This document shows positions 22,196-34,567 of a stretch of DNA of 64,000 bases, one piece after another. Under the pieces are notes generated by a model. That model was not told the origin of the DNA and did no database searches. It saw only the letters and a program-made list of their open reading frames with translations. How positions within the stretch are numbered: the stretch's first letter is position 1; every line of letters begins with the position of its first letter. Position numbers and translations under genes: made by a program. This DNA comes from Triplophysa rosa (Eukaryota; Chordata; Actinopteri; Cypriniformes; Nemacheilidae), in NCBI RefSeq assembly GCF_024868665.1, contig NC_079891.1, positions 11,647,750-11,711,749 of the forward strand, given 5' to 3'.

Positions 22196-25100
22196 TCACT
22201 TTTTGGAGATATCAAGCAGTGCATTTCTGTCTTTTAAACGCCTTATGACATCCACATTAGGCTGAGCTAGACAACGTGCATAACACATTAGAAAATTTCT
22301 GTATACTTTCTCCCTTTTTAAAGGTTGCTCTCAGTGCTTTGAACTCCTCTGGATTTGCTGTAGCCAATTCAGCGATAGGAGCCTGCATAACAATGGTATT
22401 TCTGTCAACCTTGATTTTATGGTAAGCTTCCGCTTTGCTCAAACCACCTTTTACAAGCTGTACAACTTTGTGGTAACATTTGATTGAGTCTTCAGGGGTT
22501 CTTGCTGAAAAAAAAACAAAGCATACAATTATTTACAAGTAAATATTCTAAATTATACACTTTTTTCGGTTCACAAGATACATAAAACCGCTTCAAGCAG
22601 CAATTACATGCCCAAGCACAACTGTGCACCGCTACATGTTAGCTCTCAGAAAGCGATCAAAATCACTCAATGTATGCTATAGATTGAGACACTTCCTGTT
22701 TCAACTTTTTTATCATCAACTTTGCAATGGCAACATCATCTGAAATAAAAAAAAATGTGTTTATAGTTTGGCATCTTCCCATCCACACCCATGTCTAAGC
22801 TTTTCCCCATGCCTCATGTGTGCCGAAATTCAAGACATTATAAGCATGGTAACAGCTGTAATTGCACACAAGCATACCATGTGTCTCAATTTGCGCCCTA
22901 GCTGATTAGTTCAAGAATCAGTGTATCGTGTACTCTTCACATTGGAACACAGATGGCTTATTTCCCTGTGACGTGACTGCTGATACTTCACAACTGGTAA
23001 TCAACAACAAACAAAACTCACATCTCTAACTTTACTTTTAAATACTGGTTAAAGTGAATTGTGAAAAAACACTTTGACTGTTATACATAAATATTAAAAA
23101 AAATCTTGCAATACTATGCCATCTAGGGTTGCACGGTGTACCGGTGCTACGGTAGCATCGCGATGCTAAAGCTTAAAAATACCCGCGATGCCTCTCTATT
23201 TTTGAAACGGTAGTATCGTAGTACCGTAGTTAATGTTGCATATGCGTATTCATATTTATTTGAACACTTACATCTGCCGTTTTGCGGTGTTTATCTCCAA
23301 AATGAATGTGTGTTTTGAATGTCTCGGACGAGTTAATGATTCAAACTGGCAATTTGAACGAGTTGGTTAAATGATTCACTAACTCAGTGGAAAATTGACG
23401 CCACCTACTGGCCGTTTTAGTTCTGCATTTAAAGTAAGCCTAATATTTCCCTTTATAAAGACTGCTGTATCAGTTAAATTTGTCCAACATTTGAATTAGT
23501 TCCAACGTGAAAAATGATCTAGTGTACTTTAGTATTTACTACAGTAAACTACTAAAACTCATAGATACTAGTCTTTTTGAGTCGTATCATAGTAAATATT
23601 TAAGTATACTACAGTATTTATAGTATTTACAAATGACTAAATGTAAATGTATTTGCTACAATTTATCCAATTACTACAGTTAATACAACAACATATTCTA
23701 GTGCAAAGTATAATACGGTTTACAATAGTAAATACAAAGTGTTTAATCTAAATCTGAGTTTTTTGTATAGATTGGAATTATATGGCACAGCATCGTGATA
23801 CTACTTGGTATCGAAATACTTCAGCTGGTATAGTATCGTAAGACATGTTTATGGTACCGTGACAACCCTAATGCCATCTAGTGTCGTGGTGTTGTGCATT
23901 GTTGCTGTAATTCATAACTCAATTCGACAAAATAACCCAATATTAAAAAGAATATAGATTAAAAAACATTTCCTAGTTTCCTCTGAAGACTTTATTAATG
24001 AAAAACAATAACTGTTCGAATGTGGAAAAACTTAAGATAAATAGTTATTACTTGTCTTTGTCAATGTATACTAGTTCTTGTGATAAAAGTACTGCATTGA
24101 TTACAGTAAATACTGTCACAAGCTTTAATATTTACCAGGGTGATGGCACTGACTCGCTTGTCCAAAACAGCGGATTTATTCATAAACTAAGAAAGCAACT
24201 GTTTTTACAAATGCTTCATTAAACTGACATTGGTTTTGCAACCTTGAAGGTCACAGGCACTCAAAATGGTGCTACAGCTCAGGAAAAAAGAGTGGCATCT
24301 GCATTATTTTGAAACTTTAACATTGCGATGTTACCGTATCAACGGTGCCTTGTGCAACCCTACATGGCATGTAGAAACACTCCAGACAAAAAGATCTGAA
24401 AATCTGTTTGTTTGATCAAACAGTTCTCGTATACCGCATCAACACATTTGGGGGTGAGCATGAGCAAGGGTCATATGGCTGTATCTTTGCGATACTTTGG
24501 AGTATTGACAGAAAACTTTGTACACAACATCAGTAGAACAACTTGCTATAAAGTTATACGAAATTTTATTTTGTTTCTAGTACTTTTTTACCTATGAATT
24601 TAAATTTGATGTTCAAAAATTAATGATCAGACATAACCACATGCATTTCCTTTTGTGCCCTTGAAGGCCTTGACCCAGTAACGCTGCTTGCAGTTATATT
24701 AATAATAAGAATGAGTATTTTTAAATCACTTAGTCTTGACAGAATTTTTGGATAAACATACCCCATCTAAAATCAATCCTCTGTTTCTTGGATTTCTTCC
24801 TGTTCTTTTGGTTTTTATCCTTTTTCTTCTTCTTTGCTGTACGTTCCGAATCAGATGAATCTGACGATGAATCTGAAGAATTTGAAGATTCTGAAGATTC
24901 GTCAGTGGACTGTGATGTAGCAACAGTGGATGATGCTGCATTCGGGCCAGATGAATTAACTGCTTCACACCTAAGTGCTATGGCAGAAACAAATACAATG
25001 TATTGACAACATAAAACTACAAAGCATTAGGGCCCAGTTTCACAGACATGTCGGATTAGCTTAAGCCAGGACAATGCCTTAGTTGAAGTAAAATATTCAT

Positions 25101-27405
25101 GTTGCTTTTATAAAAATGCCTTAGAAAAATACATCACTGGTGTGCATCTTGAGACAAAACAATGGCACTAATATATTTTAAGATATTTCTGGGAAAGTTA
25201 TATTCAGTTAAGACAGGTCACACTTTAATTATAGTCTGGGACTAGTTTTAAGCCTTGTCTGTGAAACCAGGCCTAAATCCCTTTAATCACACTTAATGTA
25301 GTCATTTTTGAGGTTTTACATGTCTAAGAGGGACAGTTCACCCAACAATGAAAATTATGTTATCATTTACTCACCCTCATGTTGTTTTAAACCAAACCTG
25401 TAAGAGTTTCTTTGTTCTTTTGACAACAAAAGAAGATATTTTGTGATGGTTACCACACAGTTGCTGGTACGTATTGACTTCCATGGTATTTGTTTTTTCT
25501 ACTATGGAATCCAATGGGTACCGGCCACTGAGGGGTAACCTTCATAAACCAAAATATCTTATTTTGTGATCAACAAGATAAAGCAACTCAACATGAGGGT
25601 GAGTAAATGATGACAGAATTTTCATTTTTGGGTGAACTATCCCTTTAATAGTACACACAGAGAAAAGGCAGCCTTATTAGTTAGCCGCCATCTTAAAATG
25701 GATGCAAAACACATGCTCAACAACCATTCATATGACAGGGTGTGTGAAATGGTATTACCTAAATTTATAAACATTAACACAGACACAAAAACACAATAAT
25801 CAAAGAAACACAAATGTACCATCCTCCAGTCTTGATCGGAGATAATTCCTGTCATCTGTGAGAAAGTCAACTTTCTCTTGCAAATGAAGGATCTTCTGCT
25901 TTTGAATTTCAATTGTTTTTTTGTCTTGATCAAAAGCAATTTGTGCAGTGGGTGCCCCTTTCAGAAGACCAAAACAATTATGTAACTTGGATGGGATCAA
26001 ACAATACATAAATAAAAACTGTATCCTACATGAACTAGGGTTAATTCAATCAACATGCATAATAAAGTTAATACATTAAAACACAAATGCGTAATTATAA
26101 TTGAAAAAACTACACGATTCAAACAATCAATTTATCAATTATCTGTATCTTGTATTTATTTGTCTGTAATGTTCACATGAATCTTGTGTTTATGTAGAAA
26201 AGGAACCTGCTGTGTCACTGGTTGGCTGTACAGCAGACCTGCAGCATTTGAACAGTATAAGCATCAAAGTAACAACAACAGCAGAAAAGAAGCCTTTATC
26301 CCTTTAAAAACATTTGTGAGTTTTAAGGTCGACATGAAATCGACGTGATGACATATCAACTAACTTCATTCTCATACTGTGATCAATTTCAGATTTACAA
26401 AGTTTTATGGCAGAAGCAAAACTTATCAATTGTCATAACCTGTAGCTGCCAGTTGTCATCTCCTGTAAGTGTATTCAACACATTATGAACTAGAAAACTG
26501 TATGGGGGATATATGTAGATGAAGCATTTTTATAGGATTTATGCAGTGGTATTCATTCATTCACACTTCTCTGCAAATTTTGTTAGTCTCCTTCATTTGA
26601 TACACTGGAACTCTCACCTAATGAGCTGATGATTGGAATCAGGTATTAAATAAAGGAGACATAAAAATGTACAGAGTGATTGAAAACCACTAATGTAGTG
26701 TATAATATGATAGCAAATTATTTGATAATAAAGTCGTTATCACACAGACTAAAAACTGCAAAATGCTTAATGGCCACCAAAGGTCTCAATTTATCTGTCA
26801 AGATATTATAAACGTGTCCAATAAGAATATCTCAGGGGAGGAAAATATCATAACAAAATTCTAATCAATTCGACCATTTGTTTCGACCATTTGTGTCATT
26901 TACTTACCTACTGATGACCTTGTTGGATTTTCAGACTGAACCCTCTTGCGTGCAGGTAGAACTAGGGGGAAGCAAGTGTTAAACATGAAAAAGGGGAAAA
27001 CAAACAAGCAGTAAATGCAGGGCTCGGCTTGAGGGGGCTGCGAGGGGATGGCATCCCCCCTTCTTGAAAAAAAAGCATCCCCTCTGTAAAACCACCATCC
27101 CCCATATAATTACTTTTGAATTATTATAATATACATTTTATAATGCGAATCGTCAAATATTTGACCACAGCATCAATCTTAAAATGTTTTTACTATTCGA
27201 CCATGCATACACCAACAAAAAGTATGATATAAATTCTTACCATAATGATCGGAGTTGTATTTGTGATTTTTTTTGTTATTGTCCTCCCACTCCTCGTAGC
27301 TTTTCTTGACTCATCCATGTTGTCCAGGTCCTCTTGTTCATCTGCTAATTGGTGCATAGTTGGCATAAATGGTGCCATCCCATCGAACGTTTCTGCTGAC
27401 AACAT
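22196..27405 (-). CDS. CCDC106-like coiled-coil protein, five exons, one frameshift
   Basis: Minus-strand exons, all with GT-AG borders: 27405-27241, 26944-26908, 25957-25820, 24959-24762 and 22504-22196. Junction phases agree (0, 1, 1, 1). Together they give about 281 residues. Exon 1 begins MLSAETFDGMAPFMPTM and has a basic stretch (SRKATRSGRTITKK). Exon 3 is a coiled coil (KKTIEIQKQKILHLQEKVDF). Exon 4 is Ser/Asp/Glu-rich, then Lys/Arg-rich like a nuclear localisation region. Exon 5 holds the domain I associate with CCDC106 (RTPEDSIKCYHKVVQLVKGG ... VDRNTIVMQAPIAELA). One extra base near 22285 breaks the last ~29 codons, which otherwise read CYARCLAQPNVDVIRRLKD to a stop at 22196. CCDC106-like genes are multicopy in fish. 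The role here, perhaps DNA binding for the element, is inference. The exon 2 acceptor is the least certain junction. Confidence 0.62.
23124..23870. mobile_element. 747-bp non-autonomous hAT element
   Basis: The ends are TAGGGTTGCACGGTGTACC and, inverted, TAGGGTTGTCACGGTACC. There is a perfect 8-bp target duplication, atgccatc, at 23116-23123 and 23871-23878. The right end shares TTGTCACGGTACCA with the autonomous-type hAT at 39176, so the two are probably related. It lies in the last intron of the CCDC106-like gene. A related end, without a matching partner, is at about 24310-24361. Confidence 0.88.
25030..25273. mobile_element. ~244-bp MITE with GTTTCACAGACA ends
   Basis: The left end 'ggcccagtttcacagaca' is inverted at the right as 'tgtctgtgaaaccaggcc'. 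Internal 'ttaagccagg' and 'agttttaagcc' are also inverted. No coding capacity. It is a familiar abundant fish MITE, here in intron 3 of the CCDC106-like gene. Confidence 0.8.
25326..25648. mobile_element. ~320-bp cyprinid MITE with GGGAYAGTTCACCC ends
   Basis: The left 'gggacagttcacccaacaat' and right 'tttgggtgaactatccctt' are inverted repeats. The inner 'catttactcaccctcatgtt' is inverted as 'aacatgagggtgagtaaatg'. This MITE is extremely common in cyprinids, which supports the host guess. Confidence 0.85.
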
Positions 27406-29411
27406 TGCTTGAATTCTCAGTACAGTGATTCCACTGTAGTGTATTTCGGGGAAACTATGAGTTTAACCACAGTAACATACGTATAATTAATTGTGATTAA
27501 CCATTAATTACTTTATATACTTTAACCTGATGCAGCAGAGCTAATAACAGCGACAAACTAAATACACTCGTCCACCGAGTGATCAGCAGATCATATATCA
27601 ACTCTAAGAAATATTACTCCCCTGGCCTGGAAAAACAATATTCTTACTGTAGTACAGTACCACTTCAGAAATCTTAACGAAATCAAGCAGTTTAAGTGAC
27701 CTTGATATGTGATAAATAAACACAGAAACAATTCGAGCGTGGATACACATGCGGTTTATTTATCTACACTACGGCGGAACTAAAACCAACTACTAACAAG
27801 GACCAAACATTAACAAACAAACATAAAAACGTAAAACAGTAGAAAATGAAAGAAAATAGATAAAGCAAAGAAAAGGGCAGTATTAAATCAGCTATTCACA
27901 TCTGCACGAACCATCAAGGACAAATCTCCTTATTTAAAAGGGGAAAAGCTTATACGCAACTGGTTAGCAATAGTTCAGATACTTGTATTGACTTCTTTGT
28001 TTCTCGGGACACGTGCTGGCGCGCGTATCAAAGGGTCCTGATGCGTTCTGAGCAAGCCGGGAGTCCGTTGGATTTAGCTGACCCAAACTGCTGGAAGAGG
28101 CTATCTCTGAGGAGAGACAGGTCTCGAGAGGTTGAAAGAATATGAACGCGCACGAGCGCGAACGCACACAAGCGAACGAACATACACAAAAGAGCGAGCT
28201 TTCCTGCGTGTTCAGGTGTTTTAACACAGAGGGTGTCAAGCCCCTCCAAGGTGGGCGATCCAATGTGATGAGATAGTTTTTGGGCGCGAAAACATGTTTC
28301 TTTGTCCGGCACACTAACTCATTTGCATTTATGATCGCCTGGGAGTTTGGAGCAGGAATAGACTTAGAATAGAATAAAATGAGTATGGTATAAAATACAT
28401 TACTGTGCTATACACCATATTCTAAGACATGAAAAGGGAAACACGTAGATATGAAACATGAAGGGGTTACACTTACATTGACCTGTAGTTTGGACAAGAG
28501 TGTAAATATACACAGAATACCACTAAGCACATATGCCTTTGAGGTTATAGGTAAAGGAGAATAACATAGAGACAAGCATACAATGTGGAGATTCATGTGT
28601 ATACACTTTAAACCAGTCTTTTGTGGCTAAGGAAAGAGAAAGAGACATTCTTTTGGAAGAATTTGAGGCTCTCAGTCCCTGGGGGCCACATGGCTTTTCT
28701 CACTTTGGTGAACAGTCCTGTCCTCCCCAAGAACCTCCTTTGAAGTCTAGGGGAGAGTATACGAATATGTCCTGGTTTAGATGAAGGTGTTGAGAATAGG
28801 ACATTTGGCCAGACTTGTTGGTGCCTGGTCGTAGTCCTGCTGAGAGGTTACTGTGTTTTACGATCACAGATGGTAAACTTTGATCCGACCATACCCTACA
28901 CCACCTCTAAAACCGGTGGATCTTGTATGTCTTTACAGTTATCCCAGGTTGTAAGCACTTCCAAAGAAGGTGCTATTCCATAGAGTTTTACTTTCTCTAA
29001 AATATTTATAATGTTTAAGCCTCCTGACTGAAGCATGCTTCAAATTGCGCGAAAATAGGTGGGGCTAACGACGTGTCGTTCATGAACGAGTCGGCCCTAT
29101 GAGCAGATTTCTTTAAGTGAACGATGGGAGTCGGCTCACATCTTAGAGTAAATTATTTCTTTCTGTTTTCTTTCTTTTTTAATAATAATAACGCACAGAA
29201 AATCCATTTAGTGGCTTAATGTTCACGGTCACTCAAACACGAATCTTCAGTGCAATTTCGGGCTCATAGTTTAGCTGAATCAAATGATCCCAATCCATAA
29301 AATGAGCCTCAATTCCCAACAGTAGGTGGGGCATATGGTGGTGGCGGGATTTTCGCGCGCCCAAGTAAGCACGTTCCAAGGAAAGTCATGTGATAAAGAG
29401 GAGCGCTAACA
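27406..29411. other. Divergent intergenic region between the two genes of the unit
   Basis: About 2 kb with no convincing protein. It should hold the promoters of both genes. Part of it (roughly 27700-28900) is richer in GC, has tandem 'gcgaacg'-type words near 28150-28200, and looks like a separate insertion, possibly LTR-derived, but I could not find matching ends. At 29070-29130 'gttcatgaacgag' and 'agtgaacgatgggagtcggc' resemble a MITE fragment. Confidence 0.4.
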
Positions 29412-31350
29412 ATGTTGTTGACAAAATTATTTCTTTTTGCTACTCAGAAACCATCTCCTAAAATGAATCGTGCTCAAGATGTGGCCATGGCATGAAGTTG
29501 ATGAGAAATCATAGAAATTCAGATATGTTTCATTGGTGAGTTTTGTTTTCTAAGAAAAATGTCATTTCTTTTTTGAAAACGATATCGTTTTACTACCTTT
29601 TACTGGGCCTGGGCAGTGTATTGAGATTTGGGGATATGGATTTGTTTTCCCAAAGCCACGCACGATGAGCCAATATTGTTTATATCGAAATTATATGATT
29701 TTATGCTTTTCTAGTAGTTAAAATACTTTTCCAGTGAGTCGCAGTGTAGCAACTCACGGTCTGTGCTAAGAATAAATTAGCCAGTGTAGCACACATGTAA
29801 AACAGTTTGGCAGGTGCATTTTAGACTGAGCTGCTTGTAGTTGGTGCTTGTTTGTGTGTTCCATTGAGTCCACTTAACTAGATGCAGACTCACAGTTGCG
29901 GAATCATGTTATTTAAACGTGTCATCTGTCTGTTCTGAGTGTCGGATGAATGCACAACACAGTTTAACGTGCTACACGCGTGACACCCATGGATTTATGT
30001 GCGTCTGCACCGTATGAGGATGAGGATATAAACACATGAACTTCGTCTCCAGAGTTGCTCTGAAAAATGATTTCACCAGCAGCAATTTACTGTTTGAGTG
30101 AAGAACCAATCATCAAACACACTTAAACTCAAGCGTCTTCCCGACAACCTGTCAAAATAAAAGTCTGGTTAACTTGAACAATTTAGTAATTGCTATAGAA
30201 AATTGTACTAAATTGTTAGTACTCTTGTAGCAAGTTAAAAACTGTAGTAAACACTGTATACTATAGTAAGGTTAAAAAACACTTTAGTATCTAGGAATAT
30301 TATGCAGCTGCACCTTTTACTATATAATATTCATGTTTATTATGAAAATGTTCATGATTGACGCAGTGGATGTTTTAGTTATTGTTTACTATATTTTTAT
30401 AAACTTTTTTTGCTATCATAGGATGTGCAGACATAAAAGTCATCGGGGTAAGAAAACCAGCCAAACAGTGAGAATCGGATCTCTCTTTGAGAGATCAAAA
30501 CTCAGCTTGTCGTCATGGCTTTCATTCATTTACAGGTGAGTCTATTCAAACTATATTTCAAGGAAAGTCTGTGCGCTCTACGGTAATATTTGCAATGTGC
30601 CTGTTCAGTATATTGGGCATGCAAGACCAAGTCCTGATGTTAGCTGTCTCATAAATATTATGCTCAAATAGCAATAAAAAGTTTACATTTCAGGCTGGAT
30701 CAGCCAATGTGCATGTGTAGTCATATAAGCAACAATAATACAGTCTCATGGAATTAACCGACTATATCGAGCTACTTTTGTCTTTTTATGCAACCAAACA
30801 TACTGTGTTTGAGAGCAAAACTAATTATGTTGTAACCAAAATCTAAAAGATTGCAAATACAATTTCTTGATCATACTATATTGATAAAGAATATTTTTTA
30901 TTACAAATATAAAGCAATTTATAGCTAAATTCTTTGCATTTCAAAAAAATGTTTTCTTTCTTTTACGCAGTTCCTACACATTTCATTACATATTGCTCTC
31001 TGTTCTGATGTCATTGTTTGCGGATATAAAATCCTTTCTTGCAAGTTTTGCTGGCAATTGAAGCTGCATGTTTCTGTTGGTTATCTCGCTTGGCTGCACC
31101 CACTGCCTGGTACTGGTCAAAGCAAAATTGTGGGGTGAAGAACATCACATCCTTGTGAAATGCAGCGTTTCCCAAACTTTTTTGCCATGGCACCGCACAG
31201 TAATGATATGTAAATCCAATTGCACACCACATAGAAATAAATATGGCAAAATTGCACAATCATGTATTGTATTGGCATATTAAACCTGGATATTATATTA
31301 AAAGTAGTATTCACGTTGATTTAATGTGAAACTTGAGCTTAAATAGGAAC

Positions 31351-31679
31351 TAGGTCTGTGAAACGATTAATCCCGATTAATCGCGATCAGAATAAAAGTT
31401 TGTGTTAACATAATATGTCTGTGTTCTCTGCATATTAATTTTGGATTTATAAACACAAACACATGGATGAATACATATTTAGGAAATATTTACATGCATT
31501 TCTTTATATATACCAATAATTTTAATTATAATGTATATAAATGTTTATTGATTTTTATATTTTAATTTTTTCTTAAATATATGCATGTTTTTATAAATAC
31601 AAAAATGCACAGTACACAGACATATATGATGTAAACACAAACTTTTATTCTGATCGCGATTAATCTTTTGACAGCCCTA
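31351..31679. mobile_element. 329-bp hAT-type MITE
   Basis: Ends TAGGTCTGTGAAACG and, inverted, TAGGGCTGTCAAAAG. Long inner inverted repeats are 'gattaatcgcgatcagaata' with 'tattctgatcgcgattaatc'. The flanks ataggaac / gtagtaac agree at 6 of 8 positions, acceptable for an old hAT target duplication. It lies in the second intron of the Merlin-type gene. Confidence 0.78.
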
Positions 31680-32670
31680 GTAGTAACACAAGGTCAGTGT
31701 GTGGGAAAAGCATAATAAAGAGATTTTTTTACATTATATTTGCAATTAGAAACATAATAAAACTTTTTGTGTATTTTTCATTTTATTACAATATAAATAG
31801 TTTTGCTCTCAAACACAATATGTCTGAATGAAAAACAGACACAAGAACCACAAGTGCACATGAAGTGGAAGGCCTTGGGTCTTTTTCTTTGGCAACAGGA
31901 GCCTCTAACTGCAACTGCAGTGACACAATGACTTTACCAATTGGCCAGTTTCATTAAGAAGGCAGGACTTATTCCACAGAATTATGCATTGCACCAATTC
32001 ATAGTAATGTAAGTGCACCTTCTTGGTGTTTCTAGTCCTAAATCTATTGTAGGGCAGCAGAGTAAAGTTCAATGTTACAGTGTTTTTTAAATGTTTTTCA
32101 ACGCTTTGATTTTGCCAATTCAGATTTTCTTATTCCGAGTCATCGTATTTAACAGGTTCACTCAGGGATTACGGATCAGACAAATTGACATGATGGAAGA
32201 TGGGATTGCAAAAAGTACAAGAACTCTCTCTAAAATGACTAGTATCCTGAGAAACATTTGCCATGCTGCCATGAAACGATACAGAAGAAGAAGTGGACAG
32301 ATGATTGGAGGGGGTCAAGAATTCGCTGTGCTTGATGAAAGCAACTTTCGCCATAAGCGAAAGGTGAATTTATTACCAATACTACTAAATGTACAATTTA
32401 TATTAAATGTACTGTACAAATACATGAAAAGGAAAACGCAGATTGTATTGGTAAGGTGCATTTAGTAAAGCAGTATAATTGGGGTTGAGAATCAATTGAT
32501 CACAATTCTGAAATCTGAAAATTGTTTTACAATTCATTTTGATTCTGCTTATTGATTCCACTGTGCACATTTTTATATTGAGGTGTTACCTATGGGAAAA
32601 TGTTTCCACTACAGAATAAAAAATGTAAGGGTAGTTACGGTTTTTGATCTCACAATTCTGACTTTATAAT

Positions 32671-33505
32671 CAGGGATGCACATAAGTGGTGCGCAGGTGC
32701 GCATGCGCGACCAAAATTAAAAATGCGCTCTGTAAATAAGTTTAGAACGCTCATTTGCGTACTGACATGGTTGAAACCTTTTGATGCACAAGCACTGTTT
32801 TAGACCGACTAAATGTAATACTGGATAAGATTTCCGTTTGTACTGAATGCTGCCAAATCTACTGATATCTCGTTTGTTCCCGGTGATAAACGGGACCTGG
32901 GTGTAAATGATGAAAAACGGAGTATTTTTTAGCTCCGCCTTTGTTGCTTCTGCTTTCGTTACTAAAGCACGCGGCACGCGCAGCCTCTGTGAATGTCTGG
33001 AATTGCGCTGCGCTGCGCTGCACGTCTACCAAAACACAGCTTCTCTTAAACTTTCTAAAACGACAAGCTGTTTAAAATTGACACTTGCACGCAGCTTGTG
33101 TTTCTCTATGCTATACTCGAGCTATGCTGAGACTCTATGCTATAGCTCCGCACCACAAGTCTCCACGTGCGTTCGCAAGTGCACTTCCCAGCAACCTGCC
33201 CCAAAACCAAAAAGGTTGTCGTTTTAAGTTTCAAAATTGGTGTTGAAAATTAATATTTACTAATGTAAAAAGAAAAACAATAAGAAATACATTATCATTG
33301 TATTTTAAGTGTACTTTAAAGTAATATAAATATAGTATTATCCCACTTTATTATTTTGTTTATTGTTCATTAAAAAGTAACTACTTTTTTACTTTTATTT
33401 TTAATAGGTAAATATAATTTGTCACACTATGTGCAATGTGAGCACCAAACCGAATCTCCAGGTGCTCTCTTGAGAACCAGATAGAAAAACTTATGTGCAC
33501 CCCTG
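32671..33505. mobile_element. 835-bp non-autonomous hAT element
   Basis: The left end CAGGGATGCACATAAGT and the right end, inverted, CAGGGGTGCACATAAGT match. The 8-bp target duplication tttataat is perfect (32663-32670 and 33506-33513). The open frame inside (32907-33227) has no recognisable domain. It lies in the last intron of the Merlin-type gene. Confidence 0.9.
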
Positions 33506-34567
33506 TTTATAATCACAATAGAAGGAAACATATCAGAATTGTAACAGTTTTGCATTTTACTAGGGCTGCACGATATCGTTAACAATCACTTTATTTATTC
33601 CAACACCATGCAATCTTTTTCCTAAATGACAACAATGTCATTGTATGTCTATTAAACCTCTGACAAGCATAATCAAACTGGTACATTCAAATCTGCTCTG
33701 GCACTGCTACTGACCCAGAGAGCAGTCATCTACTGTAATAGGTATGAAAAACTGTCACACCGTTCACAGTCTTTTCATCAAAACAATACCGATATTTATG
33801 TAACAAATAGTCAAATATAATGTCTAGAATTTAGGAGTGCAATAGCTCTCATACTCTTAAACAAGACATTATCATTCTGAAAGAGACCAGTTCCATTTGG
33901 ATAGAACTGTGATCATAGAATTAATGTGATCTCTGTTCTGACCATTTAATGGACTGATAAATGGACTCCACACAGCAAAAGGGAACCACAGATGTCCTTT
34001 AATCTGTCAACCATCTGCTTAAATATAGTCTCTTTCTGTATTTCATTACATATTTCACTTTTACAGTATGGACGAGGGAGAGCATCAACAACATGGAGAT
34101 GAAAGAAATGGGTGTTTGGCATACTTGGTGTGATGGACAAATCCCGGCACCCAGTTTTGCGCCTTGTGAAAAGTAGATCAAGATATCACCTCTTACCCAT
34201 AGTTGTAAAACATGTGCGTCCAGGCACTATATTCTGATGAGTGGAGAGCCTACAGAGGGGCTTTGGGTAATATGGGTTACAGACATTTTACAGTGAACCA
34301 TTCCAAATGGTTTTAGACCCACAGAGTGGTGCTTACACAACACATTGAAAGAGCATGGTTGACATATAAAACAAACATATGGAGACTAAGAGGGAACAGG
34401 ACAGAGAAGATGCTTAAAGAACACCTCTCACTCATAGAGTGGACTCACTGGCTTGGTGAAAAACATGAGCAGGGACTCCTTGGACACCTGTTAAAAGATA
34501 TTCGACATCAATTTCCTGTTTAGAGGAAAACTAACTGAACATTTTTTGCTGTTTTGCATTTTATGTG

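Larger units (their letters stand above)
29412..34523 (+). pseudogene. Merlin (IS1016/IS1595-type) transposase, four exons, inactivated
   Basis: Exons on the plus strand: 29412-29535, 30422-30535, 32156-32363 and 34077-34523. Each has GT-AG borders and phases that fit. The N-terminal zinc ribbon is CSRCGHGMKL ... FHWMCRHKSHRG, split by the first intron. Then come IGSLFERSKLSLSSWLSFIYR, the helix-turn-helix-like MEDGIAKSTRTLSKMTSI, and EFAVLDESNFRHKRK with the first catalytic Asp. The last exon has SDEWRAYRGALGNMGYRHFT (second Asp), TQHIERAWLTYKTNIWRLRG (Glu) and HLSLIEWTHWLG near the C-terminus. Lesions: a frame break before the zinc ribbon (29412-29470), TGA at 34110-34112, a shift just before DEWRAY, and two more shifts in 34300-34335. 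It is dead as a transposase. Confidence 0.82.

Noticed and set aside
28028..28314. Minus-strand frames of ~95-115 codons
   Set aside because: No recognisable domain, overlapping frames of equal length, and placed in a probable insertion.
32907..33227. 106-codon frame in the 835-bp hAT element
   Set aside because: Low-complexity Cys/Ser/Leu composition and no homology recognised.
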